Assembly: GCF_000814025.1 (NCBI RefSeq)
Contig: NZ_JWLL01000005.1
Span: 186,001 to 250,000, forward strand
From: Tateyamaria sp. ANG-S1
Lineage (GTDB): Bacteria > Pseudomonadota > Alphaproteobacteria > Rhodobacterales > Rhodobacteraceae
Reading direction: 5' to 3'
Length of the DNA stretch: 64,000 nucleotides
In this document: positions 43,181 through 51,800 of the stretch, in pieces
Position numbering within the stretch: position 1 is the stretch's first letter
How the letters are laid out: every line of letters begins with the position of its first letter
The notes under the pieces: model-generated
The model's database searches: none
What the model saw: the letters and a program-made list of their open reading frames with translations, nothing else
Told to the model about the DNA's origin: nothing
Position numbers and translations under genes: made by a program

Positions 43181-45166
43181 CTACGCGATCCGTGGCCGAC
43201 CCGCCGCCTCTGCGGTCAGCGTCGCCTCGACAAACACCTCCCGCGCCTCGGCCTGCACCGTGCGGATGTCCCGCGACACACGCAGCTCAATATCGAACGC
43301 GCCCGCAGCACGCGCAGCCGCCCGCGCATCCTCAGCTAAAACAGTCTCTAACTTGGCCAAAGCAACCTCAGAAGCGGCAAAATCCTCCGGCCCCGTCGGC
43401 AAATGCACCCGAAACCGGCCCTCACTCGGCGCCGTCACCGTCCCGCTGCGCCGCACAGTCACACGGCCCACAACAGCACCAATCGCATTCGCCACACCGC
43501 CATCCTCCGGCAACTGCATCTCGCAGCCCAACCGCTCTCCCACCGCCGGATAATACGCCCGCGCCGATGCTCCCAATCCAACCACCGGCACATCCAAACC
43601 GGTCGACACACGCACCAACCCGCGCGCATCCGACAGCCCGCGCTGCATCAACGCATGGGTGGCCAAGTCCTCATCCAACCCATCCTCCGCCAGCGCTGCC
43701 TGCAACAACGCCACGCCCGTCTGATGCGTCAACCGATCCACAACAATCCGCGCCATCTGCTCGGGCTCAACGGCCAAGCGCTCCCCCGCCCCGGTCCGCC
43801 GCCGCCCGAACAGGGCGCAAGCCATCCGCGCTGCCTCCGCGTCCCAGTCCGACAGATACCCAAGCACGTGACTCGCATCCGATGGCGTGAGGCCTGCAAC
43901 CTGCACCAGCCCCCGCGCCACCAATCGCTTCAACGCCGCCTGATCCATCCGGGTCCGCAACACGGCACCAAGCCCATGCACACGATCACCGATCCGCTCC
44001 AACAACGCCGCGTCCCGCGCCACCAACCCATCGGCAGACACCCCCGGCACCGTGCGCACAAAGCGCCCATCATGCTCCCCCGGCGTCGCACTCCGCATCT
44101 GCGCCTCAAGCAGCGGCAACACCACATCCGGCGCCTCATGCGCAATCAAGGAGACAGGCAGAACCCGACGGGGTCCAAGGGTGACACCCCCCTGCAGGCC
44201 CTCGGCCACAAAATGCACCTCACTGTCGCCACCCAGACCCGTGGTCCGCATCGCCACCGCCTCGACCATCGTGCGATGCGGCCCAACCCGCGCGCCGTCC
44301 GGGTCGATCACAGGCCGACCACCACGCAGCACGGCCACATCCGTCGTCGTCCCGCCAATGTCACTCACCAGCGCATGATCCGTGCCGGTCAGCCACCGCG
44401 CGCCGACAATCGACGCCGCCGGCCCGCTCAGGATCGTCTCAATGGGCCGCGCCCGCGCCTGCGCCGACGACATCAGCGCGCCATCGCCCCGCACCACCAT
44501 CATCGGCGCAGTGATCCCAATGCTGCGCAACTCCGCCTCAGCACGGCCAATCAGCGCATCAATCATCCCGATCAGCCGCGCGTTCAGCACCGCCGTCAGC
44601 GCCCGCTTCGGGCCACCCAGCTTCGCCGACAACTGGTGCGAAGCGGAAACAGGCCGCCCCGTCACCTCGCGCACCATCTCCATCGCCCGCAACTCATGCG
44701 CCGGGTTCCGCGTCGCAAACTGTGCTGCCACGGCAAACCCGCTCACATCGCCAGAATGTGTCTCTAAAAAGCTCAAAAGCGCCGTTTCATCTAACGGCGA
44801 AACCTCCGCCCCATCATGCCCATGCCCCCCGGCCAGCACGCAAACCGGATCATCGCCCAAGGCCTCGGCAAGCCCCTGCGCCGCCAAATCCTTCTCCCGA
44901 AACCCGATATAGATCAGCGCAACACGCCCGCCCTGCCCCTCCACCAGCGCGTTGGTTGCCAGCGTCGTGGAAAGCGAAGCCATCCCGACCTCCTCTGCCT
45001 GCACGCCAGAGGCAGCCAAAACAGCACGCACCGCCTCACCCACGCCGACAGCCAAGTCATGCCGCGTCGTCAACGCCTTGGCGCGGGCCAGCACCCGCGC
45101 CTCGTCCTGCATCAAAACCGCATCGGTATAGGTGCCGCCCGTATCCACACCCAGCAAAATGGCCAT
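43181..45166 (-). CDS. Hydantoinase/oxoprolinase family protein (HyuA-like)
   Basis: This is a 661-residue ATP-dependent amidohydrolase-type protein. The N-terminal ATPase-like block is ILLGVDTGGTYTDAVLM. The central hydantoinase A domain has VSDIGGTTTDVAVLRGGRP and TILSGPAASIVGARWL. Relatives hydrolyse hydantoins, 5-oxoproline or acetone-type substrates, usually with a HyuB partner; none is present here. The C-terminal ~100 residues are less conserved. The substrate cannot be named. It is followed on the same strand by no further gene. Confidence 0.85.
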   Translation of the reverse strand: MAILLGVDTGGTYTDAVLMQDEARVLARAKALTTRHDLAVGVGEAVRAVLAASGVQAEEVGMASLSTTLATNALVEGQGGRVALIYIGFREKDLAAQGLAEALGDDPVCVLAGGHGHDGAEVSPLDETALLSFLETHSGDVSGFAVAAQFATRNPAHELRAMEMVREVTGRPVSASHQLSAKLGGPKRALTAVLNARLIGMIDALIGRAEAELRSIGITAPMMVVRGDGALMSSAQARARPIETILSGPAASIVGARWLTGTDHALVSDIGGTTTDVAVLRGGRPVIDPDGARVGPHRTMVEAVAMRTTGLGGDSEVHFVAEGLQGGVTLGPRRVLPVSLIAHEAPDVVLPLLEAQMRSATPGEHDGRFVRTVPGVSADGLVARDAALLERIGDRVHGLGAVLRTRMDQAALKRLVARGLVQVAGLTPSDASHVLGYLSDWDAEAARMACALFGRRRTGAGERLAVEPEQMARIVVDRLTHQTGVALLQAALAEDGLDEDLATHALMQRGLSDARGLVRVSTGLDVPVVGLGASARAYYPAVGERLGCEMQLPEDGGVANAIGAVVGRVTVRRSGTVTAPSEGRFRVHLPTGPEDFAASEVALAKLETVLAEDARAAARAAGAFDIELRVSRDIRTVQAEAREVFVEATLTAEAAGRPRIA

Positions 45167-45201
45167 GCCCGCTCTCCGTCTTTTCCAGCGGCCTACCGCA
45201 C

Positions 45202-46236
45202 CTATTCGCGATCCGTCGCGCCCAATTGCGTCAACGCCCAGCGCGCCGCGTCGGCCACGGCTGGATCGGCGTCATCGACCAAGGCCTGCGCGGCGTGAAC
45301 CAACTCTGGCAGCCCCGAATTGCCAATGGCATAGGCCACATTACGCACAAACCGATCCCGCCCAATCCGCTTGATCGGCGACCCGGAAAACCGCGCCCGA
45401 AATCCCGCATCATCAAGCGCCGCCAACTCGGCCAAAGGCGGCGCGCCAACAGCACCCAAATACCGCATATCACTCGCCGCTACAGCAAACTTGTTCCACG
45501 GACACACGGCCAGACAATCGTCACAGCCATAAATCCGGTTGCCCAAACCAGACCGCAGCGCCTCATCCACAGGCCCCTTATGCTCGATCGTCAGATACGA
45601 AATGCACCGCCGCGCATCGAGCTGATAGGGCGCAGGAAACGCATTCGTCGGACACACATCCAGACAGGCCCGACATGACCCGCAATGATCCACCTCAGAC
45701 GCATCCGGCTCCAACTCCAACGTGGTAAAAACAGATCCTAAAAAGGCCCAATTGCCCCACTCCCGGCTCACGAGATTGGTATGCTTACCCTGCCACCCCA
45801 GACCCGCCGCCTGCCCCAACGCCTTCTCCGGCACTGGCGCAGTATCGACAAACACCTTCACCTCGCCCCCAGCCTCGGCAATCAACCACCGCGCCAACCG
45901 CTTCAGCCGCTTCTTCACAATGTCATGGTAATCCCGCCCCTGGGCATAAACAGACACAGCCCCCAACTCGGGCCGCTCCAAAACTGCCAACGGATCATGC
46001 TCCGGTGCATAACTCTCGGCCAGCATGATCACGGACCGCGCCTCGGGCCACAGCGCCGCAGGATTGCCGCGCCAATGCATCCGCTCCGCCATCCACCCCA
46101 TCTGCCCATGGCGCCCTGCCTCAACAAAGGCCTCCAACCGCTCTGCCACCTCCGGCACAGCGTCCGGCCGGCACACACGCGCCATGATAAACCCCTCATC
46201 CAGAGCACGCCCTATGACCCGCTCTTTCAGGTCCAT
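45202..46236 (-). CDS. queG: Epoxyqueuosine reductase QueG
   Basis: QueG performs the last step of queuosine tRNA modification, reducing epoxyqueuosine with cobalamin and two [4Fe-4S] clusters. The 344-residue length fits. The ferredoxin-like cluster motifs are [20 protein letters not shown] and [13 protein letters not shown]. The N-terminal half carries the [20 protein letters not shown] block. A C-terminal HEAT-like segment ends the protein. A terminator hairpin precedes the gene, so it has its own promoter region within the 66-base gap. Confidence 0.93.
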   Translation of the reverse strand: MDLKERVIGRALDEGFIMARVCRPDAVPEVAERLEAFVEAGRHGQMGWMAERMHWRGNPAALWPEARSVIMLAESYAPEHDPLAVLERPELGAVSVYAQGRDYHDIVKKRLKRLARWLIAEAGGEVKVFVDTAPVPEKALGQAAGLGWQGKHTNLVSREWGNWAFLGSVFTTLELEPDASEVDHCGSCRACLDVCPTNAFPAPYQLDARRCISYLTIEHKGPVDEALRSGLGNRIYGCDDCLAVCPWNKFAVAASDMRYLGAVGAPPLAELAALDDAGFRARFSGSPIKRIGRDRFVRNVAYAIGNSGLPELVHAAQALVDDADPAVADAARWALTQLGATDRE

Positions 46237-46250
46237 CTCTTCCCTGTTTC

Positions 46251-46289
46251 AAAAAAATCCTCGGGGGTCTGGGGGCAGACAGCCCCCAG
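46251..46289 (-). terminator. Hairpin and T-run after the GST gene (minus strand)
   Basis: On the minus strand CTGGGGGC and GCCCCCAG form a perfect 8-pair stem around a 5-base loop. Seven T follow after about eleven bases. It lies 13 bases downstream of the GST stop. The same GC-rich palindrome type occurs elsewhere in this window. Confidence 0.6.
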
Positions 46290-46302
46290 TCCGACAGAAT
46301 GA

Positions 46303-46968
46303 TCAGAAATCCAGATCATTATAGTGCCGCGGCGGCGGAAACCCTGGCACCTGATCTGCCAGGATCGACCGAAAGGCCGGGCGCGACTTGATCTTCGCAT
46401 ACCAATCCTTGACCACCTCACTGCGGTTCCAATCCACATCAGAGATATAGTCCAAAGCAGACAAATGCGCAGCCGCCGCAAAATCGGCCAGGGTCATCAC
46501 ATCCCCCGCCAACCACCGGCGATGGTCCAAAAGCCACGTCATGTAATCGAGGTGATACTTGATCGCCTTCGCCCCATCCTTGACGTTGCGGCTGTCCGGG
46601 AAGCCCTGCCCCATCACCTTCTTGTTCACCCGCTCATAAAGCAGCTTCGACGTCACCTCATTGTGAAACTTGTCGTCAAACCACCCCACCAACCGGCGGA
46701 CTTCCAGCTTGGCCACAGGGTCCGAGGGCATGAGCGACGGCTCCGGCCGCGTCTCCTCGATATACTCGCAAATCGCGGCGCTCTCGCTCATCATCACGCC
46801 GTCCAGACGCAGCACAGGCACCTTGGCGGCAGGGTTGCGGCGCAGGAAATCCGGATCAGCCTCCCAATACCGCTCCTCAACCAGCTCCACCTCGATCTTC
46901 TTCTCGGCGAGGCTCAGACGCACCTTGCGACAGAACGGAGAAAGCGGAACGTGGAACAGGCGGGCCAT
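46303..46968 (-). CDS. Glutathione S-transferase family protein
   Basis: This is a 221-residue cytoplasmic protein. The ATG at 46968 gives the normal start MARLFHVPLSPFCRKVRLSL; the open frame to 47001 is not needed. The thioredoxin-like N-terminal domain includes KVPVLRLDGVMMSESAAICE, with the glutathione-binding Glu-Ser pair. The C-terminal helical domain ends ADFAAAAHLSALDYISDVDW. The substrate is unknown. This is a standard GST, different from the FAXC-like one at 17 kb. Confidence 0.9.
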   Translation of the reverse strand: MARLFHVPLSPFCRKVRLSLAEKKIEVELVEERYWEADPDFLRRNPAAKVPVLRLDGVMMSESAAICEYIEETRPEPSLMPSDPVAKLEVRRLVGWFDDKFHNEVTSKLLYERVNKKVMGQGFPDSRNVKDGAKAIKYHLDYMTWLLDHRRWLAGDVMTLADFAAAAHLSALDYISDVDWNRSEVVKDWYAKIKSRPAFRSILADQVPGFPPPRHYNDLDF

Positions 46969-47025
46969 GGACAATCCGGGGTCTATAAATGGGTCAGGCA
47001 TCCATGCACGGCGCGCACAGGATTT

Positions 47026-47751
47026 TCAACTCTCGAAACAGCGGGCCCGACCATCCGCGCGGATCGTGGCTGCCCCGTCAAGGATGCCGGCGGCGCGCTT
47101 GCGCACAAAGGACGACGGCTGGCTGGCTGACCGGCCCTTCGGGTTCGGCAGGATCGCGGCCAGACGGGCGGCTTGCGTGCCCGACAACGCATCAGGCGCA
47201 ACTCCAAAATAGTGCCGCGCGGCAGCCTCTACGCCAAACACACCCTCATCGAACTCCGCCACGTTCAGATAAACCTCAAGGATCCGCCGCTTCGACCACA
47301 ACGCCTCCATCAGCGGGGTCATCGCGGCCTCCATCACCTTCCGCACCCAGGACCGGCCATGCCACAGGAACACGTTCTTCACGACCTGCTGGCTGATGGT
47401 CGACGCGCCGCGATTGCTGCCCTCGTCAATCGCACGACGAATAGCCACCACATCCAAACCCCAATGATTGCAGAAATTCGCATCCTCCGCCGCGACAGCC
47501 GCACGGGCCATGACCGGGGCGATCTCCTCCATGGGCACCCACTGGTGATCTACACCGCCCAGACGGCGGCTTTCCTGCATCATATAAAGCGTCGTCGGCG
47601 GGTTCACGACGGACCACAACAACGTCACAGCAACCGCCAACAGAAACACCACGCTCACCACCCGCAGCGACCACCGAAACAGCCACCGACCGGGCCGAAA
47701 CGCACGTTTCGCCGCTTTCTTTGTCGTCCGCTTACTGCTCTTTCTTGCCAT
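47026..47751 (-). CDS. mtgA: Monofunctional biosynthetic peptidoglycan transglycosylase MtgA
   Basis: MtgA polymerises lipid II into glycan strands at the inner membrane. The 241-residue protein has a basic N-terminus, one membrane anchor (RVVSVVFLLAVAVTLLWSVV) and the GT51 catalytic domain. That domain has AAEDANFCNHWGLDV with a catalytic Glu, GASTISQQVVKNVFLW, and KRRILEVYLNVAEFDEGVFG. No transpeptidase domain follows, which separates it from class A PBPs. Confidence 0.94.
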   Translation of the reverse strand: MARKSSKRTTKKAAKRAFRPGRWLFRWSLRVVSVVFLLAVAVTLLWSVVNPPTTLYMMQESRRLGGVDHQWVPMEEIAPVMARAAVAAEDANFCNHWGLDVVAIRRAIDEGSNRGASTISQQVVKNVFLWHGRSWVRKVMEAAMTPLMEALWSKRRILEVYLNVAEFDEGVFGVEAAARHYFGVAPDALSGTQAARLAAILPNPKGRSASQPSSFVRKRAAGILDGAATIRADGRARCFES

Positions 47752-47787
47752 GCGCCCAGCTATAGGGCGCAGGTCCCGCTATGAAAA

Positions 47788-48438
47788 CTACCGCGCGAGC
47801 GATTGCGCCAGATAGGTGCCGATACGACGCGCCCCCGACGGCGACGGATGAATACCATCAAAGGCAAAAAGCGACCGATCCGACGGGTCCATCACATCCT
47901 CGCTGTCCAGAAACCGCACACCGTCGGTCTGCGCCGCAAACCGGGCAAGGCGCGCATCATACTCCACCAGATACGGACGGCACCCGGTAAACTGCCCAGA
48001 CCGCGCACTGGCATAGTATCCCATCCACAGGACCTCCGCCCCGGTCTGCCGCAACCGCATCAGGAAATCGGGCACCTCACCGGTCAGCTCCGGCCCAATC
48101 AGCCCATTCAACACGCCATCACAGGCGCTACACGAACAATCATTCAGAAAGTCATTCGCCCCGCCATTGATCAGGATCACGTCCCAATCGCCCTGCCGAA
48201 ACTGCGCCCGCACGTCGAACCCGACAGCACGGCCCAGCGCGGACGCATTGGAAAAGCGCGACCCGGCAACAGCCTTATTCTCCACCTGCGCGTCCAGCAA
48301 ATCGCCCACGACAGCAGGAATGTCGCGCCCGGTCCACTTGTGCCACGCCATCAGACTGTCGCCGATGGTCAGCACGCGCAAAGGCTCGGCAGACACCGCC
48401 GACCCAAGCAAGATCAGAACCACAGCCAACAATCGCAT
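47788..48438 (-). CDS. SGNH/GDSL hydrolase family protein
   Basis: This is a 216-residue exported esterase-like protein with signal sequence MRLLAVVLILLGSAVSA. The catalytic Ser is in LTIGDSLMAWHKW, the Gly/Asn oxyanion residues are near LINGGANDFLND, and the Asp-His pair is in FDGIHPSPSGA. Extra cysteines (DCSCSACDG) may form disulfides in the periplasm. The substrate is unknown; polysaccharide or peptidoglycan deacetylation is possible. It lies 36 bases after mtgA on the same strand. Confidence 0.87.
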   Translation of the reverse strand: MRLLAVVLILLGSAVSAEPLRVLTIGDSLMAWHKWTGRDIPAVVGDLLDAQVENKAVAGSRFSNASALGRAVGFDVRAQFRQGDWDVILINGGANDFLNDCSCSACDGVLNGLIGPELTGEVPDFLMRLRQTGAEVLWMGYYASARSGQFTGCRPYLVEYDARLARFAAQTDGVRFLDSEDVMDPSDRSLFAFDGIHPSPSGARRIGTYLAQSLAR

Positions 48439-48604
48439 GAATCAAAGATATATCAGCAGCGCCCGGATACCACCGGCAACATTCGATTCACCAATTCATC
48501 AGAAAACTCTAATCAAAAACAAAACGTTAATCGCTTCAGGGCGAAGACCGATTCTGTTAACCTCTTTCCGGGTGAGGGCACTTTTTCGTGCTCGGAGACA
48601 GGAG

Positions 48605-48838
48605 ATGATTGAAATCACAACCGGCGTCCAACCCGGCGCCATCGCCCCGCAATACCGCGTGCTGAACGCGACCGACGCCGCCCTTGTATGGGTTCTGAAA
48701 TGGGGCGGCGATGCAGACCACGTGATCGCCAATAAGCTCGACACCATGCCCAGCAAGGTGGCCGACATCCTCGCCGAAAACACCCATGTCGGTAGCAAGG
48801 ACCAGGCGACCAAGATGGTCGCCCAGTCCAAGGACTAG
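48605..48838 (+). CDS. Small conserved-looking protein of unknown function (77 residues)
   Basis: CGGAGA lies six bases before the ATG. The protein MIEITTGVQPGAIAPQYRVL continues NATDAALVWVLKWGGDAD and ends with a Lys-rich HVGSKDQATKMVAQSKD. There is no signal peptide or membrane segment. The family was not recognised; the helical C-terminal half could be a small binding domain. A longer open frame from 48167 crosses the SGNH gene and is not credible. It converges on gltB with three bases between the stops. Confidence 0.6.
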   Translation: MIEITTGVQPGAIAPQYRVLNATDAALVWVLKWGGDADHVIANKLDTMPSKVADILAENTHVGSKDQATKMVAQSKD

Positions 48839-48841
48839 ACC

Positions 48842-51800
48842 CTATTCCGCAGGAATAGCCGCGTCTTCCAGGCTGATGGGATGCTCCAGCTTGTCCAGCA
48901 TCTCCTTCGGGCAGACCTGAAGGAAGTTGTGCTGCTCGGTGTCCCAATGCTGGAGAATATCGGCGGCCTTCGCGCTGCCGGTCTCTTCCAGATGGCGCTC
49001 CAGCAACCCTTCCAACTGCGCTTTCCAGTGATCCACAGTCACCGGGCAAGTCACCAGCGTCTCAAGGTTCATCAGCGCTTCTGCCTTACCGTCCGGGTCA
49101 TACAGATACGCCATACCCCCGGTCATCCCGGCGCCAAAGTTGGCCCCGATTTCGCCCAGGATCACGGCAACACCGCCGGTCATGTACTCACACCCGTTCG
49201 ACCCACAGCCCTCGATCACGACCTTCGCGCCCGAGTTCCGCACGGCAAAGCGTTCACCCGCGCGACCCGCCGCAAACAGGTAGCCATCGGTCGCACCATA
49301 CAGCACCGTGTTGCCGATGATCGTGTTGTCAGCGGCCACGATGGGCGAGGCCATTGGCGGACGCACCACCACGGTGCCGCCCGACAGGCCCTTGGCCACG
49401 TAGTCATTGGCATCGCCAGACACTTCCAGCTTCAGCCCCGGCGCTGCAAAGGCACCCAAGCTCTGCCCGGCACTGCCGGTCAGCTTCACCGTCAAGTGGT
49501 CGGGCTGCAAAGCATTGCGCATCCCGAACTTCCGAACAATGTGGCTGGATGTCCGCGTGCCGACGGTCCGATGCGTGTTCTGGATCGCGTATTGAAGCTG
49601 CATCTTCTCGCCATCTTCCAGGAAGCGCGCCGCATCCCGAACGATCTGCGCATCCAGCGTATCGGGCACCGCGTTGCGATCCTTGTCCCGGTTGTAGACG
49701 ATGTCCGCCGCCCCATCGACGGTGATCAGCATCGGGTTCAGGTCCAGATCGTCCAAGTGGGCCGACCCACGCGACACCTGCGCCAGCAGATCCGCCCGGC
49801 CAATCACCTCGTCCAAGCTGCGCGCACCGATCTGGGCGAGCAGCTCACGCACTTCCTGCGCATAGAAAGTGATCAGGTTCACCACCTTGTCCGCGTTCCC
49901 GGTGAACTTCGCACGCAGGCTCTCGTCCTGCGTACACACGCCCACGGGGCAGGTGTTCGACTGGCACTGACGCACCATGATACAGCCCATCGCGATCAGC
50001 GCCGCGGTGCCGATGCCGTATTCCTCGGCCCCCAGCATCGCTGCCATCACAATGTCACGCCCCGTGCGCAGACCACCATCGGTCCGCAAAGTCACCCGGT
50101 CGCGCAGGTTGTTCATCGACAGCACCTGATGCGCCTCGGTCAGGCCCATCTCCCACGGCAGGCCCGCATATTTGATCGACGTCGCAGGCGACGCACCGGT
50201 CCCGCCATTGTGGCCGGAAATCAGGATCACATCCGCCTTCGCCTTCGCCACACCGGCGGCGATGGTCCCGACGCCAGAGGACGCCACCAGCTTCACCGTC
50301 ACCTTACAGCGCGGGTTGATCTGCTTGAGGTCATAGATCAGCTGCGCCAAATCCTCGATCGAGTAGATGTCGTGGTGCGGCGGGGGCGAGATCAGCGTCA
50401 CACCCTTGGTCGAATGCCGCAGACGCGCGATCAGGTCGGTGACCTTCATGCCGGGCAACTGCCCACCTTCGCCAGGCTTCGCGCCCTGCGCCACCTTGAT
50501 CTCCAGCTCTTCGCACTGGTTCAGGTATTCAGCCGTCACACCAAAGCGGCCTGACGCCACCTGCTTGATCTTGGCGGACGGATTGTCGCCATTGGGCTCG
50601 GGGTGGAAGTGCGCCGGATCTTCACCGCCCTCACCACTATCCGACTTCGCGCCGATACGGTTCATCGCCACGTTCAGCGTCTTGTGCGCCTCAGGCGACA
50701 GCGCGCCCAGCGACATGCCCGGCGTGACAAAGCGTTTCCGGATCGAGGTGATGCTTTCCACCTCTTCCAGCGGTACCGGCTTGCCCAGCGGCTTGATGTC
50801 CATCAGGTCGCGCAGATGAATGGGCGGCTGCGACCGCATCTTGGCGCTGTACTGCTTCCACAGCTCAAACGACGCGCGGTTACACGCCATCTGCATCATG
50901 TGCATCGAGGTCGCTTCCCACGCATGGGTCTCCCCCGACTTCCGCGCCTTGTAGAAGCCACCGATGGGCAGCACATTCGTGCCGGTCCAACCCGCTGCAT
51001 GCACTTCCTCGGCCTTCGCCTGAATGCCGGTCACACCGATGCCCGAGATGCGCGAGGTCATGCCGGGGAAATACTCCGCCACCATGGCCCGAGACAGCCC
51101 CACAGCCTCAAAGTTCAGACCGCCACGATACGAGGACACAACGCTGATGCCCATCTTCGCCATGATCTTCAGCAGACCCTGATCAATCGCATTCCGATAC
51201 CGCGCCACCGCTTCGGTCAACGTGCCATCCAGCAGCCCCCGATCAATGCGGTCCGCGAGCGAGTCCTCAGCCAGATAGGCGTTCACAACAGTCGCACCGC
51301 AGCCAATCAGCACCGCAAAGTAATGCGGATCAATACACTCCGCAGACCGCACATTCAGCGAACAGAAGGTGCGCAAACCATTGCGGGTCAGATGCGAATG
51401 CACAGCCGACGTCGCCAAGATCATCGGCATCGCCACCTTGTCAGCATCCGCATGATGATCGGTCAGCACAATATGCCCCGCACCCGACCGCACAGCATCC
51501 TCAGCTTCGGCTCTAACACGGGCCAAAGCAGCACTCAGCGCGCCCTGCCCAGGCTCAAAGGTACAGTCAATCTCCACCAGATCGGCATTGAAATAGCTGA
51601 CCAGCTTGTCCCACTGCGCATTGCCCACGAACGGGCTGTCGAGGGTAATGATCTCGGTCTGCGCACTGCTCTCATCCAGCACGTTCTTCAGATTCCCAAA
51701 CCGCGTCTTCAGGCTCATCACCCGGTACTCACGCAGCGAGTCAATCGGCGGGTTCGTCACCTGAGAGAAGTTCTGACGGAAGAAATGCGACAGCGGCCGA

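Noticed and set aside
43403-44767. 454-residue open frame antisense to the hydantoinase gene
   Set aside because: Its composition (Arg, His, Pro, Gln) is typical of an antisense shadow.
48881-50554. 557-residue open frame antisense to gltB
   Set aside because: Same reason: a shadow of the GC-rich gltB codons with no recognisable domain.
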